64,000 bases of DNA from Plasmodium relictum. Taxonomy: Eukaryota > Apicomplexa > Aconoidasida > Haemosporida > Plasmodiidae. The DNA lies in the NCBI RefSeq assembly GCF_900005765.1, contig NC_041689.1:434001-498000 (forward strand), given 5' to 3'. Within the stretch, counting starts at the first letter, position 1; every line of letters starts with the position of its first letter. Below the pieces are notes generated by a model that worked only from the letters and a program-made list of their open reading frames with translations, searched no databases and was not told the DNA's origin. Made by a program: the position numbers and the translations under genes. Of the stretch, positions 35,301 through 45,566 are shown piece by piece.

Positions 35301-37936
35301 ATACTAAAGTAATAAATAATAAACGTAAAAATATACTTTATTTTGAAAATTTATTCTTATATAAATTTTTATTTTATTTGAACAAATTAAAAGATTATAT
35401 GATATTCAATGAAAGTAGTAAGAAATATTTGAAATTTAAAGGGAATTTAAAAAGTGTAAATAAGGATGATTGTGCTCAAAATAATAAACATTTTCTTTAT
35501 GATATTTTTAATAATTTTATAGAACAAGATGATAATATAAATAATATTATCAGACAGAATGTTTTCAATTTTTATGAGTTCATAGTTGATAAATTAGTAC
35601 ACTTAAATTATACTCATAACAAAAATTTATTTAAACAAATAATAATGTTTATTAATCAAAAATTAAATTATGAAATAGATGCAAAAAATATATTTGATGT
35701 TATAATTCATTTCTTATATAACAAAAAGAAAGAAAAAATTTCACCATTAAATGAAATATATATAAATAATATATTCAATAAATCACTATTCAAAATAAAA
35801 TTGGATAATTCTATGAAAATTTTAATAGTATCTAAAATAAATGAAATATTAAAAAGGTTATTTGAGCAATATTATGTAGTTTATAATAATGAAAAAAAAA
35901 GAAAAAATTATGAAGATGATAATAAAAAGGATGAGGAAAGTGGTGTTAACAATAGTATAGAGCATAATAAGATGAAAAAAAAAGCTGGAGTTTTTGATTT
36001 AGAAATTGATATTATAAATAATGAATACAATAGATGCGGTGAAATATTTAAAGAAAATGATGAAGGAAATGAGAAGAATAGTAGCAATAATATTTATGAT
36101 AATATTGATTTATTATATTTATCTGATGTAAGTTCAGTTGATTCTAATTATAGTTTTGATAAGGAAGACCATACTAATGATGGTGAGGATAACAAGATAA
36201 ATGAAATAGAATATGATTCAAAAGAAATAAATTATATTAAATGTATGAATAAATCAAAAGATTTTAAACAAATTTTTCTCTTAGATAATTATTATATAAA
36301 CACAATTTTAAAATGTCTATCTTCCTTATTAATTCATTTCCCTCAATTCACTATGAAAAAAATGATTGAATTACTCAAAGTTTTATTTTTTACTAACAAC
36401 AAATTTATTTTAATAAATGAAAAAAATGTGTTTAATAATAATTTTTATAATTTAAGCAAAGAAAAAAAAATTAAATATATCAGTAAAATTATAGCAAGCC
36501 CTTTAAAAAAGTTAAATATGTATCATCTATTTTTTATATTTTCTAATAATAATATTAAAATTTGCTTTAAATATTTGATTAAATATTACAGAAAAAATTA
36601 TAATTATTTTAAAAATTCTAGTAGAATGTATGATTATAATGGATCAGTTATTCTTAATAATTCATTATTTATTTATCAAAATCTTATAATTTTTCAAAAT
36701 TTATTTGATAGCAACATAATTAATGGGATAGGTTTAAAATTATTATTTTCACTAATAAAGAATTACATAAAAAATTGTTGCAAATATATTACGTTTCTTT
36801 ATGAAAAACACAAGATGAATATGATGTATTTAAGCAATAAAGATTTTTATTGTTATAACAATAATTACAATTCTTTAAAAAATTCAGAAAAATCACAAAA
36901 TCAATTATTAGTTGATATGAGAATTGAAGAACAAAATATAGTAACATCATTAGTGTATACTTCATCTAAATTAAAATTTTCATCATTAGAAAATTTATTT
37001 GAGAAACTAGTTTCAAATTTTGAGAATAAGCATTTTGAATCGAATTCTTCAAATATATTTGATCAATATAAAACAGTGTATGAAAAAAGATTATATTTTC
37101 TATATTTTTATAAATTATATCAAAATTTTGGTTCTGTTTTAAGTGAAAATAATAAATATTTATTTGATTTGTTAAACAATATAAAATTTAGTTTAATTTT
37201 GTGTCAAAAAAATTATGAATACTTTTTCGAAAATTCAAAAAATGGACTATTTAAACAAAATGGAAAGCATAAAGAAACAGTAGAAAGCCAAATTAGTAAT
37301 AGTTATGAAAATAAACAAGAAAATGATGAAGAAAATAAAGATGAAAATGAAAAAAATATATATGTTAAAAAAAATAATTCAAAAAGTAAATGGTATTGGT
37401 TTGAACTTGGATATTGCACATTACTTTGTTTACATGAAATTTTAAAAAATGAAAAAAAAAATCAAAAAAACTTTAGTCCTATATTTTATCAAACATGCTT
37501 GGATCATGTTATAAATTGCTTTGATTTTTTTGTTCATTTACCAAGAATTCATATAAATGATGATTTCAAAAATTCTACTAATGAAGAAGTTATAAGAAAC
37601 AGTGAATTTTTCGATATGAAACAGATATCTATTATTCTGTTAGATATATTAAAATTAATTTTATTGGAATTCTATTCCTTATATTTAAATGACCCTGAAA
37701 AAATACAGATAATGACAATGAGAATATCACTCAAAAATAATAACAACAATAATATGATTATATGCATAATTTTAACTTTGAAATATATATATGAAACTAT
37801 TGGTTATAAAGAATTACTGTTTTCTGTAAAAGATTTATACCAAATTTTTTCTGAATTAAATGATCATCCAGATGATGAAATCGAATTTGTAACTAAGCAG
37901 TGGCTTAACTCAATAAGCAAACATACAGAAACATAA
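29363..37936 (+). CDS. UTP10: UTP10/HEATR1-like U3 snoRNP (small-subunit processome) protein
   Basis: A single exon of 2857 residues, longer than the human (about 2144) or yeast (about 1769) proteins. The N-terminus follows the HEATR1 pattern: MLSKQLKDLKVQKNV, then LENLNKSFNEFDNLFL, then a run of paired helices (ILIEFLIYKYEINI, DIILFILPNIYLQELKNIL, FFFINNYKHDD). This matches the human order of SFEQFE, WLIHRFHIHLY and SLIACVLPYHETRIF. The last residues, ELNDHPDDEIEFVTKQWL, match the conserved extreme C-terminus. The middle is alpha-helical HEAT-like sequence with charged low-complexity inserts (for example 30510-30600, 32630-32830, 33240-33420, 34230-34520, 35890-36230 and 37260-37390). The family works in the nucleolus in the 90S pre-ribosome, supporting rDNA transcription and early 18S processing. 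Assignment rests on pattern matching, not a database search. Confidence 0.82.
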   Translation: MLSKQLKDLKVQKNVNIFEDKNIDKLTRSRYSLFKNYYKNFILTSLHIESIRKCLNNLENLNKSFNEFDNLFLLEEGDVLNCFYDEKEKGEKELYLKHREFLTEEEEKIIFKKIKLFLKLCSVYANKKEIKILIEFLIYKYEINIKCSQDIILFILPNIYLQELKNILEIIYIEKQSPFFFINNYKHDDLKKLDKYIFIQNIKKNISIYKILFEYAIDLINCTTVIQNIKTRIPFIDFFISITNEIVNSYIDMPLHMIEFYCNIFLVLIKIGKCSFNKLNHSYVLKNVNTMDAFKEIEDIHILQILNCSQLFKNFLEIFEISILKCKKDINLDFLKSRIFIFEKDFLLLHEHIIEHSCCSEFLKCLIILLNIIYKYASKISFKKYVNEEEKKIYDEEDNNDEKSIKTKKKEKNVFSIINFVKENKQSFFSNNINFIIKEKKLIIKLLHLFHEVNAYEITDNLIKHILIKSYSTELNFFDIECIFTNLLNMNNYIFNIIIMINLISFYIFLIKKAEEEDEEEEEKEKNKAKIQVIQFLLKKNNDNKYKEDFYQIIKYFINENNTSFKEKMILFEIYSKIDEKLLELINIYNNKLNNIKIFNSINFNNDDFNDDEIIEEALKNIKFIYEYKKKLEITNDDNKKEIFDGTFNLDMIKKGTNYLKSKKYIECLYSKVILLLKKNKIQFTDYLKTYEKELLYFFPSKKYLYQIMLNSFKELKFNKFCEMDKERNKIFLKFYIQLFMIKLKKMEMKNNKKLKDDKFFKKFINFNFSFFFIIYDCVTNKHIYPDHFYFSRNIEAENFKLVTNFFFYLSKLKNIEYNNFEEFLENEIKYRRFKNIKIIIKYSTPFKELILYRIMHYFSKLDISYLMNIKGMNSLRNKDDYTKCPNSLNNIEDKKTEHVEKKELRVFLLKFFNNLLKNLEDINYIKSDLKNDIYMSTSEEFQSSVLLFFKFDVSLASFLYYKYLNTFYMNDIYIKFVLDTVYYFFYLYKIDNFKKYIKDNNMFIGIVIELYKKVLKNSNKLDIKYLYKFFVISIMLLTIPDVDSSNRITYMWKMLKKMSFNKTFLIDYYVINKLFEENNINCLNNLNFFNSNNEDNHNNIIDEDRDDCSNNLVHDYNNHDININVENEDNNNKHKIESYEGNNQLNKEKNINKEEDEASIFPLSDDYSFDYRCFLPFSKYLSLRKNVYKEALKYYLFTFAYLNKHFFDIFLSHLHTNLFYVCITEEFLNKDLILIFLKRVMQKNSYPYKITQLYKLILTKNCESLIKIEHISLFIYLIDFYVNVLDHKFLKKKKNSKKDDSNIIENNSIINSSANKKENYINKKLLKEINAQNINSEELKNKLSNKKIKKIKYSNILNEGDEDTETNYFKNLNGFFKYHENLFKNYHFDKEKELKIICESVISFIINNKNQLLTVQLLSIKNFSTSSLFKNDLRSSLEKLEVSNLMIFKRLFLNRKSQDYNLLLLMCRNVKSAKEKNKILLFIEKEIIKNKHINYFKIMKYLSVLSEGEAENDFSYVEFVNSHIRIFKKLSNYLEPNDSIFLKLIKYVTNICTLLYNIPDLITYNFSLIKNNFLTYIVSFFCKNIYYFYENITSHLKPFSYIFDKIIQKKIALFINFQKKQELDKISEQKHDENKKRINKELFNNNNDYHDLNCSKKRKVLNTYSSIHKDPLIDNEKKNEDSPITDESYALYDCEQENDSKYSIKKDNKRMIENFVENEEETTKYYHLHIFGFMCKLINKMFKKEIDLKNFTVLTNNLIFLFNKNYSSYVISICLINLIIKIKLEKLHSCKNYIVEIFNVYYFNDIDYCINNHLLLLLSLYLCPFDYKKNNLLEIDSSKDKYKEKENYDESNRIVYPDYIEMKLKYIKPHLKKVKNIHNLCLKIITLISMINILNKRHIQSISYFLYFSIFQNFILCFCFTQNKIINRKLNILFKKFSFHNTDTFILYYILNNFKINRNILENKNIEEEKEILAPMEGNTKVINNKRKNILYFENLFLYKFLFYLNKLKDYMIFNESSKKYLKFKGNLKSVNKDDCAQNNKHFLYDIFNNFIEQDDNINNIIRQNVFNFYEFIVDKLVHLNYTHNKNLFKQIIMFINQKLNYEIDAKNIFDVIIHFLYNKKKEKISPLNEIYINNIFNKSLFKIKLDNSMKILIVSKINEILKRLFEQYYVVYNNEKKRKNYEDDNKKDEESGVNNSIEHNKMKKKAGVFDLEIDIINNEYNRCGEIFKENDEGNEKNSSNNIYDNIDLLYLSDVSSVDSNYSFDKEDHTNDGEDNKINEIEYDSKEINYIKCMNKSKDFKQIFLLDNYYINTILKCLSSLLIHFPQFTMKKMIELLKVLFFTNNKFILINEKNVFNNNFYNLSKEKKIKYISKIIASPLKKLNMYHLFFIFSNNNIKICFKYLIKYYRKNYNYFKNSSRMYDYNGSVILNNSLFIYQNLIIFQNLFDSNIINGIGLKLLFSLIKNYIKNCCKYITFLYEKHKMNMMYLSNKDFYCYNNNYNSLKNSEKSQNQLLVDMRIEEQNIVTSLVYTSSKLKFSSLENLFEKLVSNFENKHFESNSSNIFDQYKTVYEKRLYFLYFYKLYQNFGSVLSENNKYLFDLLNNIKFSLILCQKNYEYFFENSKNGLFKQNGKHKETVESQISNSYENKQENDEENKDENEKNIYVKKNNSKSKWYWFELGYCTLLCLHEILKNEKKNQKNFSPIFYQTCLDHVINCFDFFVHLPRIHINDDFKNSTNEEVIRNSEFFDMKQISIILLDILKLILLEFYSLYLNDPEKIQIMTMRISLKNNNNNNMIICIILTLKYIYETIGYKELLFSVKDLYQIFSELNDHPDDEIEFVTKQWLNSISKHTET

Positions 37937-38636
37937 AATATTTTCGTTTAAAAATAAATGTTTATTTAATTTCTAAAATGTCATATGATTTATTTAAAAA
38001 ATATGATTTAAAAAAAATATATATATATTTTACATATTTTAATAAAAAATACCAATGTCTTATTAAGAAATGTTACAAATTTTAATTAAAGGTACCACTA
38101 AAAAGAATATCCTTTTAAAAAACTTTTTTTATAATATGTTTTATATATATTTGTTTTTATACTAAGTAATATTAAACTACTACACAAATAAATTATCATT
38201 ATAATATATAAAATTTGAAATTTTTATATTTTTTTTTTTTTTTAATTTCACATTTAAAAAAAAAAAAATTAATTTTATGTTTTCTTAAAATTAAATAATA
38301 TTTGTTTTTTTATTTTTAAAATAAAATTTCAACTTTCTAAAATAAAAATATAATTTTGTATTAAAAAATAAAATTAAAATCGTGAACTTTTTTCTTTAAT
38401 TATTTTTTTCTAAGAACATGTTTTGAATTTATAAAAAAAATTGCTCATTTAAAAAAAATTTTAAATGTTTAGAAATGAAAAAAAAATTTAATAATTTACA
38501 ACATCGTTTTAAAAAAAGTACATAAAAGCAAGTTTTTTTTTTAATTTGTTATTCAATATATTTTAAAAAATAGTAAATTTTTTTTTTTTTTTTAAGAAAT
38601 ACTAATTTTTTTTTAAGAAATTTGTTCTATATTAAA
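37937..38636. other. Intergenic region upstream of DRG1
   Basis: 700 bases of poly(A)/poly(T) sequence. It should carry the UTP10 3' UTR and the DRG1 promoter. Nothing specific is seen. Confidence 0.5.
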
Positions 38637-41209
38637 ATGGGAGTCTTAGAAGTAAAGAGAAATACTTTTTTAATTGCAATTATTTGTGATATTTTTATAT
38701 ATTTTTAATTTTTTTTTTTTTTAAGAAAATCAAAGAAATAGAGGCTGAAATGGCCCGAACCCAAAAAAACAAAGCAACGGAGGTATGTAAAAAATGTATA
38801 TTTTATTTTGTTTTTTTGTCTGAATTATAAATATAGTTTTCTTTTTTTATAGTATCATTTGGGTCAGCTAAAAGCCAAATTAGCCAAGTATAGGTATTGT
38901 CCATTTTATTATAAGATTTGCTTTTGTATTTATCTTTATATTTTTCACTACCTCTTCAATTTTTTTTTATTTATATATTTATGCATACAAATTATGATAA
39001 TTATTTTTTTTTATATTTCCGTTAATTTATCAGATCACAATTACTCGAAGCCCCCAAAACTGGTAAAAAAGGAGAGGGATTCGATGTACAAAGGTTTATA
39101 AAAAAAAATAAAAAAGAAAATAATTTAGAATTACATGAAATATTAAATGAAAAACAAAAAGCAAAACATTAAAAATTAAAAACTCATTATATAAAATTTT
39201 GTTAATACATAGACAAGGTGATGCAAGAATATGCTTAATCGGATTTCCATCTGTTGGTAAATCAACACTTTTATCGAAAATAACTAGCACAACATCTGAA
39301 GTAGCAGATTACGAATTTACTACGTTAACTTGTAAACCTGGTAATTTATGTAAAATATTATATTAATTTTATTATATACTTAAAATTATAATTTCCTCTT
39401 TTTTTTTCTTATTTATATAGGAATAGTAAATTATAAAGATTCTAAAATTCAACTACTTGATTTACCAGGGATTATTCAAGGCGCTTCAGAGGGTCGTGGT
39501 AGAGGAAGACAAGTAAAAAATTAAAAAAAGAAAAAAAGTTATTTTTCTAAAAAATAAAAAATAATAAAAGGAATATAAACTATTCTTAAATTAATTCACA
39601 ATATACAAATTTTTTCCCCTCCCCCCAGGTAATAGCTGTAGCAAAGTCATGTGATATGATTCTGATGATATTAGACGCAACCAGAGACAACAGCCAAAAA
39701 TTAAAATTAGAAAAGTAAAATTTTCTTATATATTCTTTCAAATAATTTTTATCTTATAAATCATAATAATATTTATTCTTTTAGTGAGCTAAAATCAGTG
39801 GGAATAAGAATAAATCAAGAACCTCACAGAGTGAATAACATTAAAATGATTATTAATAATATTATTTTATTAAAATTCCTGTTTTTATATCAATATAAAA
39901 TAAAAAAATTATAAAATTAAATATTATTTTTTTATTTTTATAATTTTTAGATTACATTAACTCGAAAAAAAGTTGGTGGTGTTGTTATAAATAGTACTGT
40001 TCCATTAACTAAAGTAATAATTTAAATTATTAATTTTTTTTTATAGATTCATCTTTTGATTATTTTTGTTTTTATATTTTTTTTATTTTTTTTTTTTTTT
40101 TATTCTATTCTTAGATGGATAACAAGCTTATAATGACAATACTTCATCAATATAAAATACACAATTGTAACTTACTGTTTAATGAAGATGCCAGTGTAAT
40201 TAATCTTAATTATTAAAACATATATAATGTAAAATACATGTTCATAAATTTTTTGTTTCTTTTTTTTTTATTTTTTAGGTAGATGATCTTATCGATGTTA
40301 TAGAAGGAAACAGAAAATTTATAAAATGCATTTATGTTTATAATAAAATAGACATGTTACCTCTAGAGGAAATTAATACTATAGCATCCTAGTTAGTGAA
40401 ATTTCATTTTTTTATTTTTTTTTTATTTTATTTTATTTTTTTTCTTTAATTTATTTTATATTACATGTAAAAATAAAAAAAATAGATAGTTTCTATCTAT
40501 ATTTTATTATTATACATTTATATTTAAAAAAACTTATATTTTTTAATTTCATTATAGTGATAATTCAATTGTTATAAGTAGTAGCAAATCATGGAATTTA
40601 GACGTATTAAAAGAATATATATTTCAAAAATTAGAAATTATTAGAGTATATACAAAACTTCGTAAAGAAAAACCTGATTTTAGCAACCCTATTACATTAA
40701 CTAGACAAAGAGGTAATAAACAAAATAAATGAAAAAAATTCATTATTTGAGCATATATTTTTACTCTTTTTTTCTTTGATTACACTTAATTTATTTTTAA
40801 ATTGGAAACTTTTAAAAGTTTTTTCTTTTCATATTATTTAATATAAAATAATATTTTTTTTTTTTTTCATTCAGGAAGTCAAACTGTAGAAGCCGTTCTT
40901 AACCAAATTCATAAAGTAATAACATATATATTTATTTTTTATTTGAGACATATGAATTTTAATAATAAATTAATAAATAAAAATAAAATTTTTTTTTTTT
41001 AGGATATGATTAAAGATTTTAAATTTGCATTAGTATGGGGTAGAAGTACTAAGCATAATCCCCAGAGAGTTGATTTACGTAAGTTTAAAATAAAATACAT
41101 AAATTTTTGAATACAGAAAAAAATATGCTAATTTTACATTTACTTTTTATTTATATCAGATCACAAACTAGCTGATGAAGATGTTATTCAAGTAGCAAAA
41201 AATAGCTAA
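38637..41209 (+). CDS. DRG1: Developmentally regulated GTP-binding protein DRG1/Rbg1 (15 exons)
   Basis: Exons: 38637-38651, 38726-38782, 38853-38893, 39034-39093, 39213-39340, 39421-39512, 39629-39714, 39785-39830, 39951-40013, 40115-40195, 40279-40391, 40558-40712, 40875-40915, 41003-41078, 41160-41209. The splice is in frame throughout and gives 367 residues, the same length as human DRG1. The N-terminal helix ([20 protein letters not shown]) and [14 protein letters not shown] are typical. G1 is GFPSVGKST (68-76), G3 DLPG (114-117), G4 NKID (245-248). The [16 protein letters not shown] segment is present. The C-terminal TGS domain (about 290-366) contains [16 protein letters not shown] and ends [14 protein letters not shown]1 is a ribosome-associated GTPase, stabilised by DFRP1/Tma46 proteins, that helps stalled translation resume. 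Intron 6 has an unusual C-rich acceptor (TCCCCTCCCCCCAG). Intron density is very high compared with its neighbours. Confidence 0.96.
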
Positions 41210-41740
41210 GTACAAAAAGGAAAATTATGTTTAATGAAGATTTCATATTACTTTGTTATTTTTATTATAATTATTTTAATCATCGGAACTACATCATTAC
41301 AATAAAAAATGATATTAATAATGTTGTTTACTAATATATTTATTCTTTTTTTTATTGTTACAATTTTTCTTACCCTTTTTCCCCCTCCTTTTTTTGCCAT
41401 TATGTAAAAACAGTAAAAGTTCAATGATTTCAACATTCCTTTTTTATATCCATTTTTTTTTAAATTCATTTTTTTTTTTTATTTTATTTATTTACTATTT
41501 TTTTTTATTTGTATATCCAACTTTTTTTTTTTTTTTAATTTCTTATATTATTTTGAATGCTTTTCACTTTTTTAATTTTAGTAAAAAGCAAAAAGCAAAA
41601 AAAAAAATAATATATTTCATATTCTTAATTTATACAGGAGTTTGATTAAAGTTTCAAATACACATTAAAAATAAAAAATGAATGAATAATATTTTAAAAT
41701 TTATTGCTATTTTTTTTTTTTTTCTATTTTTTTTTTTTAT
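41210..41740. other. Convergent 3' gap between DRG1 and uS15
   Basis: 531 bases, T-rich on the plus strand. It includes CCCTTTTTCCCCCTCC near 41373-41388. The Phe-rich ORF in it is not credible. Confidence 0.5.
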
Positions 41741-42196
41741 CTAAGCAATAAGTGCGCTAGCAGTATTTGATTGGTACTTCCAGTTTGATGGTAATAATTT
41801 TTTTCTTTTATAATATCTTGATATTCTATGTATCTTTGATTCGGTTAAAATTAATCTGAATTTGCAATCTTTATCTTTCTTATTTTTTTCAAGATGCTTT
41901 CTCATAGAAACGGCCTTTTTTATTAAAAAATACAAATCTTCTGGAATAGTAGTAGCAACTCCATGTGCTCTTAATATTCTTAATATTTTATTACCAGTTA
42001 CTGATTTTACTTGTGGTATTCCATAATTGTCTCTTAATGTTGCACCTATTTGAGATGGAGTTTGTCCCTTCTTAGCTAACTTAATTATTGTATCTTCAAT
42101 TTCTGATGGTTTTTGTTTTAACCAACTTGGATGTTTTCTCCTGTATGGGACAGTTGAACTTGATATACCTTTTCCTTTACCGTACATACGACCCAT
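41741..42196 (-). CDS. RPS13: 40S ribosomal protein uS15 (eukaryotic S13; called S15 in Plasmodium annotations)
   Basis: A single exon of 151 residues, the exact length of the human protein, with near-complete family identity: [82 protein letters not shown] and a C-terminus [14 protein letters not shown]. It binds the central domain of 18S rRNA in the small subunit and sits near the inter-subunit bridge. No intron is needed within the coding sequence. It is convergent with DRG1 and divergent from the AMPK-beta-like gene, with about 2 kb of shared upstream DNA that should include a strong promoter. Its G+C is higher than its surroundings, as expected for a highly expressed, conserved gene. Confidence 0.99.
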   Translation of the reverse strand: MGRMYGKGKGISSSTVPYRRKHPSWLKQKPSEIEDTIIKLAKKGQTPSQIGATLRDNYGIPQVKSVTGNKILRILRAHGVATTIPEDLYFLIKKAVSMRKHLEKNKKDKDCKFRLILTESKIHRISRYYKRKKLLPSNWKYQSNTASALIA

Positions 42197-44246
42197 TTTT
42201 TTTTCTGAACATACATAAAAAAATTTATATATAAAGATAAATGATATTCATATATATAAATATGTAAATATAAGTACTTGCAATAATTTATTCAATTTTT
42301 TGTAGAAAACTTCGATTATATTTACTTAAAGTATTAAAAATTATCTTTCTATTTAAAAATTAAATTTACTTTTTTTTTATTTTAATATTCAAATAAAATA
42401 AATGTTTTAATTATTCAGTATATTTTTATATAAATATTTAGTCGTATAAATTTTTTATTAATTTCTATATATTTTTTATAAATATATATATTATTTTTTG
42501 TTTACCTTAATTTTAAAAAAATATCTGAAATGAATGGAAAGATCTCTTTTAAAATTTTAAGAAAATTATAAAAAAAATAGTTCTTTTTATGTTAATAATA
42601 TTTTATTATAATATAAAAAAAAAAAATTCTTATTTTTTAATTATTTTATCTCTTATTCTGTTATATGAATTTTAAGTTTTTTTTTTTTTGAACATCATCT
42701 TCATGTTAAAAAAGTGAAAATTTTTTTTTTTTTGATGCAAAATTATTGCTTATCTCTTTATTATTAATCAAAAGAATATAAATATTAAAATATATAAATA
42801 TTAATAGGCATATATGCATATATATATTTTTTTGTATGTATATAAATATATATATGTATATAATTCAATAAAGCAAGGTGACTTAAGGGTACATCTTTTA
42901 AAAAAAATAATACCCGTGTTTTTGCATTTCCTACCTTTATTATATATTTCGAATGATAGTATGCTATAAAAATTTTATCTTTTTTATCTTTACATTTTGT
43001 ATCATAAAAATTTTAAATTAAATTATAATTTTTTTTTTTTATTATTATCCTTTTTTAAATTCATCTATTAAATTCTAACATTTTCTTCTTTGAACTAAAA
43101 ATTAACAAAAAAGTAACGGTTTTTATAAATATAAAAAAAATACTTTTTTAAAATAGAAATATAATATGCATTTGCACCAAAGAAAATGTATAAATTTTTT
43201 TTTTCATTTTTTACCTTTACCAATTCTTTTTTTTTTATAGTGTAATTTTTGAAATTTCATTTTGTAATAAAAAAAAAATATTTAATTAAAAATTTATAAT
43301 TAATTTTTGTTATAAATTTTAGTAATGTTCTGTATAGATTTTTTTATTTTTTTTTTTGTTTACATATAATTGAAGTATTTTAGATCATATATCACTTTAC
43401 GGTAATAATAATTTTATTGTTATAAAATATTTAATTTTTCTGAAAGAAAATTAAATAAAAACCAAATTAATATTAATTAGTATATTTATGAAATATAATA
43501 AAATTTTATGATTTTATGTACTAAATAGAAACAAAAATGTGTAAATGTATAATTGAAGGAACATATTAAATATGTTGTTTCAAAAAAAATTCTGTGTAAA
43601 AAAAACATATATATATGTTTATTAATAGTAAATTATATATTAAAATTTTAAAAGAATAAAAATTGAATATTTTTTTTAGTTTATGAAAAGCAGTATATAG
43701 ATTCACTAAAAATAAATTTTAATATAGTAACTAATTTGATAATTATATATATATGAAGTTTTAATATTCTTAAATTTAAACAATGTGGAATGTTAAATAG
43801 AATATAAAAAATATGATCTTAAGTAAACAAAAAAAAACTTAGACATAATTTTATATTTTCAAAAAGTGAAAATTTTTTTTTCCTTTTTTTTTTTTTTGTT
43901 TTAAATACATAATTAAAAATTTTAATTGGATAAAGAGCATTTATACAATAAAAATTAGGAGTATACATAAAAAATAGAAAGATAAAATCATTTAAATAGA
44001 ATAAAGGTAAAGGTCTCTAATTAATAGATAAATTCTTATTTCTCTTATAAAAATATTAAAAATAGCTACTTTTATATTATATTATTATTTTATTTATTTA
44101 TTTTTTTTGTATCTTTATATATTTATCAAAATTTTAAGTATAAATTGAAAAAAATTAAATTAATTTAATAAAATATATTAGAAGAATGTTATACAAATTT
44201 TAAAATAATTTAAGTTTGCATTTTAAAATAAAGTTATTACCTGATT
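42197..44246. other. Divergent promoter region, uS15 / AMPK-beta-like gene
   Basis: 2 kb of A/T-rich sequence with poly(T)/poly(A) tracts and short TATATA runs (about 42810-42860). No coding exon was recognised. A 5'-UTR intron of either gene could be here but cannot be shown. Confidence 0.5.
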
Positions 44247-45566
44247 ATGTTAAGCATACAAAATTCTAAAAAGGATCTAGAAAATGAAAAAGAATTAATA
44301 CCATGTTTATTTTCGTTAGGATATAAAATAAAATAAAACAAAGCAAATGGATATATTTGTTTTATGTATATGTATTTATATCTTTTTTATACAGTTGGTG
44401 TGAAGGCGGGAGAGATGTATATTTAATTGGATCTTTTATAAATTGGGATATGAATAAAAAATTAAAAATGGATAAATGTAATGGAGAGTTTCTATTAACT
44501 TTATTATTAGAAAAAGAGATATATACTTATAAATTTTTAGGTAAAGAATTAATATCAATTCTATTTTAAAAATTTTTTATGTTAATTTTTTTTTTTACCG
44601 TTGTCTTATTTTTAGTTCTTTTAGAAATATATAATTTCAAAATATATATTTACACATAAAATTTTTGAAATTTTTTTTTTGTATTAGTTGATGGTCAATT
44701 AAAATGTAGTTCATCAGTAGCAACAATAAGAAGCCCTGAAGGTGTTATAAATAACGTTATTGATATGAAAAATTATATCCCTTTTAACTTTGAGTTAAAA
44801 AAAGAGCATGCAATTCAAGTAATTATATAAAGTTAATTAATTATTTATGTAGATAATAATAAAAAAAAGAAAAAAAAAATTTTTTTTTTTCTCTAAAGTG
44901 TTATGAAAAATTATGGAAATATTCCAAATTAAATAACTTTGATATCGTTTCTAGAATTACACCCATTCCATTATATTTAGAAAATAGGTATATAACTATT
45001 GTTGTATATTATTAAATAAATATGTTTACATGTGTAAATAAAATATTTATTTGTTTTATTGTTTACAGTCGTGATATAATAAAGCTAAATTTAAGCAATC
45101 CCAGCTATCTTAGTGAATCATTATGCAATCACATGTATTTTGATACGGATACATATAAAAATTATAGGTTTTTTTCTTAATATCAAAAAGAATTATAATA
45201 AATTATACTTAAAAATTAACATTCTATATATTCAACTCAAAATTCTAACATTATATTGCTGTTAAAATATATATAAATTTATATATTTTGTATTTTATAT
45301 AGTTCAAGAATCATAGAAGTTTGTCTTGTTATGAAATCAGAGTATAGAAATAGAAAAGGAGAGAAAAGAAAAATGTATAAATGAAAAAAATATATAAAAA
45401 AAAAAAATTCTAAGAATTTATTCTTTATTTTTTAATTTTTTGTTTTCATATTTTTAGATTAACAAAATATAACATTTTAGCATATTTACCTACTTCAGAA
45501 AATGAGGATTTTTCTCAATCACATGCATACAATCCATTAAAACAATTGATATCATTTAAACAATAG
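44247..45566 (+). CDS. AMP-activated protein kinase beta-subunit-like protein (7 exons)
   Basis: Exons: 44247-44314, 44395-44540, 44688-44818, 44899-44987, 45069-45167, 45303-45374, 45458-45566; 714 nt, 237 residues, in frame. A short leader is followed by a CBM48 module (about 18-100): IPCLFSWCEGGRDVYLIGSF, INW40, YKFLVDGQ (68-75), GVINNVID. The C-terminal part matches the beta-subunit ASC region that binds the kinase and gamma subunits: IPLYLENS, NHMY (165-168, as NHLY in animals) and a strand ending KYNILAYLP. Beta subunits scaffold the AMPK/SNF1 heterotrimer. Differences: no Gly2, so no N-myristoylation as in animal beta subunits, and several glycogen-contact residues are replaced (Trp133 by L76, Leu146 by E89, Thr148 by V91 in rat numbering). 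Plasmodium has no storage glucan, which fits loss of sugar binding. Confidence 0.88.

Noticed and set aside
41355-41645. Plus-strand Phe-rich ORF between DRG1 and uS15
   Set aside because: It is convergent 3' UTR sequence. The T-run composition explains the ORF.
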